Source of the DNA: an uncultured Bacilli bacterium
GTDB lineage: Bacteria > Bacillota_I > Bacilli_A > RF39 > UBA660
Direction of reading: 5' to 3'
NCBI GenBank assembly: GCA_934190785.1
Contig: CAKPTA010000007.1
Span: 1-46,184 of the forward strand
DNA: 46,184 nucleotides
The position numbers and the translations under genes are program-made. This document shows positions 31,806 to 40,340 of this stretch, piece after piece; within the stretch, counting starts at the first letter, position 1; every line of letters starts with the position of its first letter. The notes under the pieces were generated by a model, which had not been told where the DNA came from, searched no databases, and saw only the letters and a program-made list of their open reading frames with translations.

Positions 31806-33499
31806 TGATATTAGAGGTATTAAGTAATTATATAAATAATAGTTTGGAAAAAAATAATATTGAAGCTCGTATTCATGTAATTATTTCTAATCGTAGAGAT
31901 TTATGTGATTATCAAATAGATGATTGTTTTAGATTAGCTAAAAGTCTTCATACTTCACCTATTAGTATTGGAGAAGAAATAGTTGAATGTATTTGTAATA
32001 ATGAAGACTTTGATGATTATTTTAAAAAAATTGAAGTTGTAAAGCCAGGGTTTATTAATATAACTATTGCTGATAAACTTTTATGTAAAACATTAAGGAA
32101 TATGATGGGTGCTGATAAGTTTGGTATAAAAATGCCTGATAAAGCAGATACTTATGTTCTTGATTATGGTGGACCTAATGTTGCTAAGCCACTTCATGTT
32201 GGGCATATGAGAACTGCTATTGTTGGTGAATCAATTAGAAGAATAATTTCATATATGGGACATAAAACTATTAGTGATGTTCATTTAGGAGACTATGGAC
32301 TTCAAATTGGACAGGTTATATATGGAATACTTGAAGATAAAGTAAAAGATGAGGATATTACGCTAGAATATTTAGAAGAAGTATATCCACGTATTAGTGC
32401 TTTGTCTAAAGAAGATGCTTTAGTAAAAGAAAAATGTGCGACAATAACAAGAGAGTTACAAGATGGTAATCCCCTATATCAAAGATTATGGAAAATTATT
32501 TTAAAGATTTCTAGTGATGATATACGTAGATTATATAAATATTTAGGTGTTCACTTTGATATTTGGCAGGGAGAAAGTGATGCTTATAATTATATTGGTG
32601 CCGTAGAAGAGATATTAAATGATAAAAATTTACTTTTAGACAGTGAAGGCGCTAAAGTTATTGATGTTAGCAAAAGTGATGATTCAAAAGAAATTCCACC
32701 AGTTATCTTTAAGAAAAGTAATGGAGCTTATTTATATGCCACAACTGATATAGCAACAATTTATGAACGTGAAATGAAGTATCATCCTGATCATATTTTG
32801 TATGTTGTTGATAATAGGCAAAAATTACATTTTGAACAAGTGTTTAGAGCAGTTAAAAAAGCTGATATTACAGATGCTAAGCTTGAATTTTTAGGTTATG
32901 GTACTGTAAATGGTATTGATGGAAAGCCTTTTAAAACAAGAAATGGTGATGCTCCTAAACTTGATAGCTTATTCAATGAAATAAAAGAAATCTTCTGTAA
33001 TATGAAAGATAGTAATAGTGATATGCCAGAAGAAGATGTTGATAAGGTTGTAAATTCAATTTTGAAATTTGCTGATTTACAAAATAATCGTGATCGTGAT
33101 TATATCTTTGATATTGAAAAATTTTCTAATGTTATCGGAAAAACAGGGCCATATATTTTATATACTTATGTTAGAATTAATAAAATTATTTCTGAATATA
33201 AAAATGATCACACATTAAGTGATTATGTATATAATGAATCAGATAGAAATTTAAGACTTAAATTAATAGAACTTGATTTATCTTTACAAAGTGCATTTGT
33301 AAATAGAATGCCAAGTTATATTGCAGATTATATTTATAATATTGCTGTTTTAGCGAATAATTTTTACCAATCAAATCATATTAATGGTTTAGATGATATA
33401 ATGAAAAAAAATGATTGGTTATTTATTTTAAGTTTAACGAATAAGATACTAAAAGAAATGTTGAATTTAATAATTATTGAAACACCATCATTTATGTAG
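31805..33499 (+). CDS. argS: Arginine--tRNA ligase
   Basis: A 564-aa class I synthetase of normal length. Domains: an N-terminal Add-1 domain (about 1-110), a Rossmann core with the HIGH motif as KPLHVGHMRTA, and the KMSKS-equivalent loop FKTRNGDAPKL, which in ArgRS is naturally degenerate. A C-terminal DALR anticodon-binding domain (about 450-564) follows. Its start overlaps the stop of the DUF1934 gene by one base. No T-box is visible for this unit. Confidence 0.96.
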   Translation: MILEVLSNYINNSLEKNNIEARIHVIISNRRDLCDYQIDDCFRLAKSLHTSPISIGEEIVECICNNEDFDDYFKKIEVVKPGFINITIADKLLCKTLRNMMGADKFGIKMPDKADTYVLDYGGPNVAKPLHVGHMRTAIVGESIRRIISYMGHKTISDVHLGDYGLQIGQVIYGILEDKVKDEDITLEYLEEVYPRISALSKEDALVKEKCATITRELQDGNPLYQRLWKIILKISSDDIRRLYKYLGVHFDIWQGESDAYNYIGAVEEILNDKNLLLDSEGAKVIDVSKSDDSKEIPPVIFKKSNGAYLYATTDIATIYEREMKYHPDHILYVVDNRQKLHFEQVFRAVKKADITDAKLEFLGYGTVNGIDGKPFKTRNGDAPKLDSLFNEIKEIFCNMKDSNSDMPEEDVDKVVNSILKFADLQNNRDRDYIFDIEKFSNVIGKTGPYILYTYVRINKIISEYKNDHTLSDYVYNESDRNLRLKLIELDLSLQSAFVNRMPSYIADYIYNIAVLANNFYQSNHINGLDDIMKKNDWLFILSLTNKILKEMLNLIIIETPSFM

Positions 33500-33510
33500 G
33501 AGAGGATATT

Positions 33511-33957
33511 ATGAAATTAAAAGATATTAGTATAGAAGAACTTGAGTTAATGTCATATACTGACTTAACATATGCTTTACTTAAAGAACATAAAAAATCT
33601 ATGAGTACAGCATCTCTTTTTCGTGAAATTTGTGATTTATTAGAATACTCTGATTCACAATATGCATCTAAGATAGGTGACTATTATACTTCATTAACTT
33701 TAGATAAACGTTTTGTTCTTTTGGATAATAATGAGTGGGATGTGAGTGATAATCATTCTATTTCTATAGTTATGGATGATGATGAAGCTGATGAGGCGGA
33801 TGAAGAGATGGAAGATGATTCATTAGAGGGGTCTGAAGAAGTTGAAAATACTGATGATATGGAAGTTCCTTTAGATGATGAAGATGTCTTAGATGATGAA
33901 GATGATGATTTAGATGATTTAGAAATTGTTGATGAAGACGACTTAGAAGAAGAATAA
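33511..33957 (+). CDS. rpoE: RNA polymerase delta subunit
   Basis: A 148-aa delta subunit specific to Bacillota. The N-terminal ~85 residues form the HARE-HTH domain (ISIEELELMSYTDLTYALLK, FREICDLL, DKRFVLLDNNEWDV). The remaining 60 residues are almost all Asp and Glu, a disordered acidic tail that displaces nucleic acid from RNA polymerase and speeds recycling. The acidic tail is encoded by a GAT/GAA-rich repeat-like stretch. The gene follows argS by 11 bases with GGAGAG and ends at a terminator, as in Bacillus. Confidence 0.93.
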   Translation: MKLKDISIEELELMSYTDLTYALLKEHKKSMSTASLFREICDLLEYSDSQYASKIGDYYTSLTLDKRFVLLDNNEWDVSDNHSISIVMDDDEADEADEEMEDDSLEGSEEVENTDDMEVPLDDEDVLDDEDDDLDDLEIVDEDDLEEE

Positions 33958-33980
33958 AAGTGTTATTTAACACTTTTTTT
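33957..33980 (+). terminator. Terminator after rpoE
   Basis: AAAGTGTTA (33957-33965), loop TT, TAACACTTT (33968-33976), T7. Confidence 0.85.
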
Positions 33981-34024
33981 GTATAAAATTATTTGATATA
34001 AAAATAATAAAAATGGTGATATTT

Positions 34025-34519
34025 ATGTATTATTACATTAATATATTTTTCTTATATTCTATTCTAGGACATATTATAGAAACTCTTTTTTATACAATTG
34101 GTAGTGGAGAAAGTGGTATTTTATATGGCTATTGGACACCTGTATATGGGATTGGTGCTGCTACAATTTTGTTATTTTATAATTTGTTTTTGAATAAAAA
34201 ATATAATGGTTTTAAAAAATATTTATATCTTTTTTTATTTAGTGCTATTAGTTTAACTGGAATTGAGTGGCTGGGTGGAGTACTTATTGAAAAAATATTT
34301 GGTGTTATTTTTTGGTCTTATGAAAATTTACCATTTAATATAGGTGATTATATTTCTATTGAAATGGCTTTAGTATGGGGAGTAGCGTCACTTCTAATAG
34401 TTTTTCTTAGACCATTTTTTGATTATATAGAGAAAAAAATACCACGTTTTATAACGTGGATTATGATGATTTTATTTATAATAGATTTATCGGCGACTAT
34501 TTATTTTAAAGTTTTGTAA
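34025..34519 (+). CDS. CmpB-type ABC transporter permease family membrane protein
   Basis: A 164-aa protein with about five hydrophobic segments and the family features FFLYSILGHIIETLFY near the start and LYGYWTPVYGIGA after the first helix. These fit PF06541-type putative ABC permeases, which often lack a partner ATPase nearby, as here. The start at 34025 has GGTGAT directly upstream; the ATG at 34013 overlaps that site. The 3' end overlaps the convergent carboxypeptidase gene by 19 bp. Confidence 0.75.
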   Translation: MYYYINIFFLYSILGHIIETLFYTIGSGESGILYGYWTPVYGIGAATILLFYNLFLNKKYNGFKKYLYLFLFSAISLTGIEWLGGVLIEKIFGVIFWSYENLPFNIGDYISIEMALVWGVASLLIVFLRPFFDYIEKKIPRFITWIMMILFIIDLSATIYFKVL

Positions 34520-35163
34520 TATTCTTCTAGTGTTAGATCATTTTCATATATATATTTAGCAGCTTCTAATCCAACATATCTGTAATGCCAAGGTTCATAT
34601 TTGAACCCCGTAATTAATTCACTGCCTTTTTTATAACGCATAATAAATCCATATTTGTGGGCATTTTCCCTCATCCAATTAAATTCTATACTTTCTTCAA
34701 AATGATCGTAATCTAGATTTGAACCCATAACATCAACAGCAAGACCGGTTTGATGCTCAGAATGTCCTGGACGTGCAGAACATAGATCAGCATATTTTAA
34801 GCCTTTAGTATCAACATAGTAGTTATATAGTTGAACTTGATATTCATAGCTTCTATATGTTGATACAGCAATAATACTATAACCTTTCATTTTAGCATCT
34901 TTGCTTAGATTTTCAAAAGCGATTCTAGCTGGTTTTTGTAGAGATTTTTCTTCATTAGCGTACATTGTAGATATTAGTTCTAAGTTATCTGGTACAAAAT
35001 CATAATCTAATTTGTTATTTTTATTTACTAATACTAGAATATCATTTGGATTTTTAATTTTTTTTATGTTTTTATAAAATCTTGGTGTATTAAAGTGGAT
35101 AATGTATTTTAAAATAATTAAAATACTACATATTATTAACAAAAGATAATTGTAAAAACGCAT
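34501..35163 (-). CDS. VanY-type D-alanyl-D-alanine carboxypeptidase (third of three paralogues)
   Basis: A 220-aa M15B metallopeptidase that trims the terminal D-Ala of peptidoglycan stems. One N-terminal membrane anchor (about 4-22) is followed by the catalytic domain outside the membrane. The zinc-binding motif is in SARPGHSEHQTGLAVDV (SxHxxGxAxD), the second zinc/catalytic part is EPWHYRYVG, and STYRSYEYQ is the substrate strand. The start at 35163 follows GGTGAAG; an ATG at 35175 overlaps that site. It is the shortest of three tandem paralogues transcribed leftwards. Confidence 0.9.
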   Translation of the reverse strand: MRFYNYLLLIICSILIILKYIIHFNTPRFYKNIKKIKNPNDILVLVNKNNKLDYDFVPDNLELISTMYANEEKSLQKPARIAFENLSKDAKMKGYSIIAVSTYRSYEYQVQLYNYYVDTKGLKYADLCSARPGHSEHQTGLAVDVMGSNLDYDHFEESIEFNWMRENAHKYGFIMRYKKGSELITGFKYEPWHYRYVGLEAAKYIYENDLTLEEYYKTLK

Positions 35164-35195
35164 ATTCTTCACCATTACATTATATGCAAAAAGGA

Positions 35196-36275
35196 CTAAT
35201 TAAGTCCTTTTTCTACATAATATGCATAATATTCTTCAAAAGTTAGTCCTTTATCATATATTTCTTTAGCTATTTCTTTTCCAACATAACGGTAATGCCA
35301 TGATTCATACATGTAACCTGTAATATATTCTTTATCTTTTGGATAGCGCATGATGAATCCATATTTATAGGCATTATTTTTAATCCAAGTAAATTCTTTT
35401 GTATTTTCAAAGTTTGCAAGACTATTATCATCTGCAACAACATCAACAGCAAGACCTGTTTGATGTTCTGAGTATCCAGGACGAGCTGAATATGTATCTG
35501 CTTTATCATATCCATCTTCACTAGCATATGATTCATATAATATATTTTGTGTTTGATAACTACGATATGGTGATCTAACCCAAATATGCATTCCGTCATC
35601 TTTTGCTGCTTCAAACATTTCTTTAAATGCTTCATAAGCTTCTTTATTCATTTGAAGTGTTTTTCCATATTTTTTATCGACAGTAACTAAATTATTGGGT
35701 GTATAGTTACTGCTTAGTTTATAATATTTATTAACAAGAATTAAATTTCCTTTTGTTATATCAGCATCCTTAACATTTGTATAAAATTTATAATCAATAT
35801 TACTATTAACATCTTTTATGATTTCATTTTTATCGAGTTTAGGATTTTTTTCCATATATGAAATATATCTTTCAAGATTGTCTTTAATAAAATAATCAGC
35901 TTTCATAACATCTATAACATCTTTATTATAAGAGATATTTGTATTATAATTACCATTTATTACAAATATAATATCGTCTATATCAAGTGAAGATATATTC
36001 ATTAATTCAATATATTTTTCTAAATTTTGTTCTTTAAAATCCTTATTTGTAATAAGTTCATATATATTGTTTATATATTCATGATTTTCTATATATGTAA
36101 TGTTTTTATTTGATAGCTTATTTATTGCATTTTCTTCCTTTTTTGTATATCCAAGACGTGCGAATGAAGAAGTGTCTGGACGTAGTTTAAATATTAATAT
36201 AATGCTTATAATAATTATAAGAACTATAGCTAAAATCAATAAATTTTTTTTATTTTTTCTTCTTCTTTTTTTCAT
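35196..36275 (-). CDS. VanY-type D-alanyl-D-alanine carboxypeptidase (second paralogue)
   Basis: A 359-aa paralogue. A strongly basic start (KKRRRKNKK) is followed by a membrane helix (about 11-29). A ~150-residue extracytoplasmic region of unknown fold begins LGYTKKEENAINKLSNKNI and probably mediates wall or partner contact. The M15B domain comes last (SARPGYSEHQTGLAVDVVAD; ESWHYRYVG). Its GGAGAA ribosome site is inside the last codons of the first paralogue, so the genes are translationally coupled. The active-site residues are intact. Confidence 0.9.
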   Translation of the reverse strand: MKKRRRKNKKNLLILAIVLIIIISIILIFKLRPDTSSFARLGYTKKEENAINKLSNKNITYIENHEYINNIYELITNKDFKEQNLEKYIELMNISSLDIDDIIFVINGNYNTNISYNKDVIDVMKADYFIKDNLERYISYMEKNPKLDKNEIIKDVNSNIDYKFYTNVKDADITKGNLILVNKYYKLSSNYTPNNLVTVDKKYGKTLQMNKEAYEAFKEMFEAAKDDGMHIWVRSPYRSYQTQNILYESYASEDGYDKADTYSARPGYSEHQTGLAVDVVADDNSLANFENTKEFTWIKNNAYKYGFIMRYPKDKEYITGYMYESWHYRYVGKEIAKEIYDKGLTFEEYYAYYVEKGLN

Positions 36276-36277
36276 AG

Positions 36278-37228
36278 TTATTCTCCTACATAATATGCAT
36301 AATATTCATCATAAGTAATTTTTTTATTATGTATCTCGGTTGCAGCCTCAACCCCAACATAGCGATAGTGCCATGATTCATATTCATATCCTGTTATATC
36401 TTCTTTATCTTTAGGATATCTTAAAATAAATCCATATTTATGAGCATTTTTTTGTAACCATTTGAATTCATCAGTATCTTCAAAAGTATTTTTATTAGCA
36501 CCATATGTAATAATGTCAAGGGCAAGACCTGTTTGATGTTCTGAGTATCCAGGACGAGCTGCGATACTATCAGCATATTCTTCACCATTTCTAGCTTCAT
36601 AATTATTCCATACATTTTCTTGTGATTCATAATCACGATAAGATGAGTTGACAATAAGATTTAAATTTTCACTTTTAGCTTTTTGCCACATATTTTTGAA
36701 AGCGCTTAAAACTTCTTTTGTTGCTTGATTATCACTAAAGGCATATGTTAGAGGAATATTTGTAATATCATTTGGAACATATGTATTATCTAGATAATTA
36801 AATTTATTAACAAGCATTAGAATTCCTTTAGATGTATCAGTTTTCTTTACAATATCTTCATCATAATGATCATAATTTGCTTTAACATTTACGATACTTA
36901 CAACATGAGTTAATTTATCTGATTTATTATCTTTTATATAATTTAAATAACTATCTAAATTTTTATATAAAAAATATTTTTCTTTTAATAACAATGGAAT
37001 ATTTTTGTCATATTTCTTTTTTAAAATATCGTTTATTTCAGTCTTGTTTCTTTTTAAAATAAGTGTAATTTCATCTTTGTTATAACCGATTTTTTCTAAT
37101 TTATAGCTATCTTTGTTAATATGATTTATGTATAATATTAAAGATATGAAAGCTATTATAAAAATAACAATAATAGAAAGAATTATTATAGGTTTCTTTT
37201 TTATTTTCCTTACAGTCTTATATTTCAT
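36278..37228 (-). CDS. VanY-type D-alanyl-D-alanine carboxypeptidase (first paralogue)
   Basis: A 316-aa paralogue at the head of the operon. Basic N-terminus and membrane helix (about 12-33), then a LGYNKDE-like linker region (KIGYNKDEITLILKRN) shared with the second paralogue. The M15B domain has AARPGYSEHQTGLALDI and ESWHYRYVG. AGGTGATAAT precedes the ATG, and a TATAAT lies on the minus strand at 37250-37245. The set of three differs mainly in the length of the segment between anchor and catalytic domain. Confidence 0.9.
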   Translation of the reverse strand: MKYKTVRKIKKKPIIILSIIVIFIIAFISLILYINHINKDSYKLEKIGYNKDEITLILKRNKTEINDILKKKYDKNIPLLLKEKYFLYKNLDSYLNYIKDNKSDKLTHVVSIVNVKANYDHYDEDIVKKTDTSKGILMLVNKFNYLDNTYVPNDITNIPLTYAFSDNQATKEVLSAFKNMWQKAKSENLNLIVNSSYRDYESQENVWNNYEARNGEEYADSIAARPGYSEHQTGLALDIITYGANKNTFEDTDEFKWLQKNAHKYGFILRYPKDKEDITGYEYESWHYRYVGVEAATEIHNKKITYDEYYAYYVGE

Positions 37229-37322
37229 ATTATCACCTATACTTATTATAAATCAGATTTGTTTTAAATTACAACATATTTTGTGATAATTTGCGAATGC
37301 TAAAGATAGATAGGGTGATTTT

Positions 37323-37838
37323 ATGAATATTTTAATTTTGTGTTTAAAAATATTTTTTGTAAGAATTATTGATGTTTCACTTGGTACGGTTAGAACTATT
37401 ATTACAGTTAAAGGTAGAAGAGTTGTTGCAAGTATGGTTGGGTTTGTTGAAGTTTTTGTTTGGTTTTTAATCGTTAGAGAAGCTTTAAATACAGATGAAG
37501 TTAGTATATGGATTGCTGTTTCTTATTCACTTGGTTTTGCAACTGGAACTTATATTGGTAGTATTTTATCTGATATTTTTATCAGTGGAACTTTGGGTGT
37601 TCAAGTTGTAACTAGTGATAGTGATGATAACATAATAAATATTTTAAGGAAAAATGGTTATGCACTTACCGTTTTACCAGTAGAAGGAATGAATGATGAT
37701 AATAGTAAATATATGCTTTTTATTGAAATTGATAAAAAGCGCTTTAATGATTTAAAAAGGTTAATTAAATCACTTGATAAAAAAGCATTTATAGTTGTAA
37801 ATGAAACAAAGTTTGTTCAAAATGGATATTTTAAATAA
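37323..37838 (+). CDS. UPF0316 membrane protein (DUF5698/DUF2179, YebE-like)
   Basis: A 171-aa protein. Residues 1-95 carry three hydrophobic segments with the family pattern FFVRIIDVSLGTVRTIITVKG and SYSLGFATGTYIGSILSD. Residues about 100-165 are a soluble DUF2179 domain (GVQVVTSDSDDNIINILRKN, then the LPVEGMNDD turn), a ferredoxin-like fold found at the end of several membrane protein families. The molecular role is unknown. Upstream is the divergent carboxypeptidase operon, downstream dacF. Confidence 0.82.
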   Translation: MNILILCLKIFFVRIIDVSLGTVRTIITVKGRRVVASMVGFVEVFVWFLIVREALNTDEVSIWIAVSYSLGFATGTYIGSILSDIFISGTLGVQVVTSDSDDNIINILRKNGYALTVLPVEGMNDDNSKYMLFIEIDKKRFNDLKRLIKSLDKKAFIVVNETKFVQNGYFK

Positions 37839-37879
37839 TATCTTTTTTATTTTTTCATACATTTTACTAGAGGTGAGTT

Positions 37880-39037
37880 ATGAAGAATTTTTTAGTTGTG
37901 TGTATATGTTTTTATTTATTTATTCCTGTAGTTGCATTTGCAGAGGATGAAAGTGATATAGCAACAGGTGCTAAAAGCGCTATTTTGATAGAAGCATCAA
38001 CAGGAGAAGTTATTTATGAAAAAAATAGTCATGAAAAGTTACCTCCCGCGTCAATGACTAAAATGATGAGTATGCTACTTGTTATTGAAAGTATTGAAAA
38101 TGATGTTCTTAAATGGGATGATGTTGTAACAATATCAGCTAATGCATCAGGAATGGGCGGAAGTCAAATTTTACTTGAAACAGGTGATCAAGTTACCGTA
38201 GAAGATTTATTTAAAGGTGTTGCTGTTATGAGTGGTAATGACGCAGTTGTTGCTTTAGCTGAGGCTGTTAGTGGAAGCGTTGATGAATTCGTAAAGCGTA
38301 TGAATGAAAGAGCCAAAGAACTAGGAATGAATGATACTAATTTTAAAAATCCACATGGACTTGATGACGCTAATCATTATACAAGTGCTTATGATATGTC
38401 TATTCTAGCTAGAGAACTTGTAAAACATAAAAAAGTTCTTGAATTTACTAAAATATATGAAGATTATTTAAGAAAAGGAACAGATAGAGAATTATGGCTT
38501 GTTAATACAAATAAATTAGTACGTTTTTATCCTGGAGCTGATGGTTTGAAAACAGGTTATACTAAAACAGCAGGTTACTGTCTTACTGCAACAGCCTTAA
38601 AAAATGATATGAGATTAATTGCTGTTGCAATGGGAGAAGAATCTAGTGCTACTAGAAATACAGAAGTTATGGCTATGCTTGACTATGGTTATGCTAAATA
38701 CAAAATGGATACAGTAGCTAATAAAAATCAAATATTCGCTAAAATCAATGTAGAAAAAGCGCGTGATGAAATCGTTGAAATTGTACCTATGGAAGATATT
38801 AAAATTTTTAATAAAAAAACAACTAAACTAGGTAATATAACTTATAATTTAAAATTAAATTCCATTAAAGCTCCTGTAAAAAAGAATGATAATGTTGGAA
38901 AACTTCTTGTCTTAAATGATGGCAATGTTATTTTAGAAGTTCCTGTTACGGTTAATAAAAATGTAGAAAAAGCTAATTTATTTGAATTATATTTACGCTA
39001 CTTAAAAGACATCGTAAGTGGAAATATAAATATATAA
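37880..39037 (+). CDS. Serine-type D-alanyl-D-alanine carboxypeptidase (PBP5/DacF type)
   Basis: A 385-aa low-molecular-weight penicillin-binding protein (S11). A signal peptide ends after VAFA (about residue 21). The catalytic motifs are SMTK (about residue 58), SGND (about 118) and KTG (about 224). The C-terminal PBP5-type beta domain (about 275-365) is followed by a short amphipathic helix (LFELYLRYLKDI) likely to hold it at the membrane. With the three VanY-type enzymes just upstream, four D-Ala carboxypeptidases of two unrelated classes lie within 5 kb. Confidence 0.93.
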   Translation: MKNFLVVCICFYLFIPVVAFAEDESDIATGAKSAILIEASTGEVIYEKNSHEKLPPASMTKMMSMLLVIESIENDVLKWDDVVTISANASGMGGSQILLETGDQVTVEDLFKGVAVMSGNDAVVALAEAVSGSVDEFVKRMNERAKELGMNDTNFKNPHGLDDANHYTSAYDMSILARELVKHKKVLEFTKIYEDYLRKGTDRELWLVNTNKLVRFYPGADGLKTGYTKTAGYCLTATALKNDMRLIAVAMGEESSATRNTEVMAMLDYGYAKYKMDTVANKNQIFAKINVEKARDEIVEIVPMEDIKIFNKKTTKLGNITYNLKLNSIKAPVKKNDNVGKLLVLNDGNVILEVPVTVNKNVEKANLFELYLRYLKDIVSGNINI

Positions 39038-39090
39038 GATAAAAATGAAGAAATTTACAGACTCTAATATATTGTTAGGAATATAAAAAT

Positions 39091-39119
39091 AAAAGGTTCA
39101 CATAGAAAGTGAGCCTTTT
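39091..39119. terminator. Bidirectional terminator between dacF-type gene and ldh
   Basis: AAAAGGTTCAC (39091-39101) pairs with GTGAGCCTTTT (39109-39119) with one G-T pair; T-rich on both sides. Confidence 0.8.
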
Positions 39120-40029
39120 ATTCATCTAGCGAATTAATAGCGGATTTAATTATATCAATTGATTTTTGTAATTTTTCTGTTTCTTTATCATTTAATTCAA
39201 CATATATTTTTTTCTTAACACCATCATTATTAATAATTGCTGGCATACCAATAAATACATCATTATTATCATCATATGTTGATACTGTAATAATTGTGTT
39301 TTCATTTCCTAAAATAGCGTTAATGATTCGAACTAGACACATACCAATGCCATAATATGTTGCTCCTTTTTTATTGATTATTTCATATGCTGCATTTTTA
39401 ACTTCATTTTCAATTTTATTCATATCTTCTTCTTGTATATAATCTTTTACATTTTGTAATCCTATGTTGGCGTTACTCCATGGAACAAATTCAGAATCGC
39501 CATGCTCTCCAATAACATAAGCATGAACATTTTTAGGATTAACGCCAATTTTTTCACTTAATAAGTAGCGTAGGCGTGATGTATCTAAACTAGTTCCTGA
39601 GCCAATAATTTTTCTAGCTGGTAGATTAGAATATTTCCAAGTTAAGTAAGTCATAACATCTAAAGGGTTAGTTGCAACAAGAAAAATGCCATTAAATCCA
39701 GAAGCCATAACATTACCAATAATATTTTCAAATATTTTACTATTTTTATTTATTAGGTCCATTCGAGTTTCACCTTTATTTTGGTTTGCTCCAGCGGCTA
39801 TACATACTATTTTAGCGTCACTACAGTCACTATATTTTCCAACCTTTATATCAATTTTAGATGGTGCGAAAGATAGGCAATGATTTAAATCCATTACTTC
39901 TCCTTCAATACGTTCTAAATCTAAATCAATAAGAACTAGTTCATTAACTGCTGTTTTTTGATTTAAAAGAGCATAAGCAAGGCTCATTCCAACATTTCCA
40001 CATCCAATAATTACTACTTTTTGTTTCAT
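39118..40029 (-). CDS. ldh: L-lactate dehydrogenase
   Basis: A 303-aa NAD-dependent LDH that reduces pyruvate to lactate, regenerating NAD in fermentation. The Rossmann start is VVIIGCGNVGMSLAYAL. The loop AGANQNKGETRMDL carries the catalytic Arg and the Gln that marks lactate over malate dehydrogenase. DTSRLRYLL carries the substrate Arg, and IGEHGDSEF holds the catalytic His. A stretch of ENTIITVSTYDDNNDVFIGM fits the family end. GGAGGAT precedes the start. The gene stands alone and shares its terminator with the dacF-type gene. Confidence 0.94.
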   Translation of the reverse strand: MKQKVVIIGCGNVGMSLAYALLNQKTAVNELVLIDLDLERIEGEVMDLNHCLSFAPSKIDIKVGKYSDCSDAKIVCIAAGANQNKGETRMDLINKNSKIFENIIGNVMASGFNGIFLVATNPLDVMTYLTWKYSNLPARKIIGSGTSLDTSRLRYLLSEKIGVNPKNVHAYVIGEHGDSEFVPWSNANIGLQNVKDYIQEEDMNKIENEVKNAAYEIINKKGATYYGIGMCLVRIINAILGNENTIITVSTYDDNNDVFIGMPAIINNDGVKKKIYVELNDKETEKLQKSIDIIKSAINSLDE

Positions 40030-40092
40030 ATTATCCTCCTTATTATGATAAATTAATTATACCATGTATTGTAAAAAAATAAATATAATTTC

Positions 40093-40121
40093 TTGACGAA
40101 ATAAAAAAATAAGCATATACT
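40093..40121 (+). promoter_or_regulatory. Promoter of the ClpX-like-hisS-aspS operon
   Basis: TTGACG (40093-40098), an exact 17-bp spacer and TATACT (40116-40121), the best match to a consensus promoter in the window. Confidence 0.8.
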
Positions 40122-40127
40122 ATAGAT

Positions 40128-40323
40128 AATATTTGTTTAAAGGAGTATTATTATAAATTTCTTTAGAGAGAATGCGTGTGGTGAAAGCATTTGGTTTTGT
40201 AATAAGAAGACATTAAACTTAAGAATAATCGTATATCTGCGTTAAAGATTAAAGTGTATAGCAAAGCTATAAAGTAAGGTGGTACCACGGGTAATCTCGT
40301 CCTTACATTTATGGCTTTTTTTT
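40128..40323 (+). promoter_or_regulatory. T-box riboswitch with overlapping Asp and His specifiers
   Basis: The T-box sequence AAGGTGGTACCACGG is at 40276-40290. The terminator pairs GTAAGG (40274-40279) with CCTTAC (40301-40306) around an ACGGG/CTCGT stem and ends in T8. In the specifier region GAA (40206-40208) is followed by GACAT, which reads GAC (Asp, 40209-40211) and, two bases on, CAT (His, 40211-40213). The operon encodes both HisRS and AspRS. By comparison with the Phe T-box here (GAA then TTC), Asp is the in-register codon. Confidence 0.9.
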
Positions 40324-40340
40324 GTTATCAGGAGGTTTTT

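Noticed and set aside
33770..33973. A His/Leu-rich minus-strand ORF opposite the rpoE tail.
   Set aside because: It is the complement of the GAT/GAA run coding the acidic delta tail.
34501..37228. A vancomycin resistance cluster.
   Set aside because: Only VanY-type carboxypeptidases are present. VanH, VanA/B ligase, VanX and the VanRS regulators are absent.
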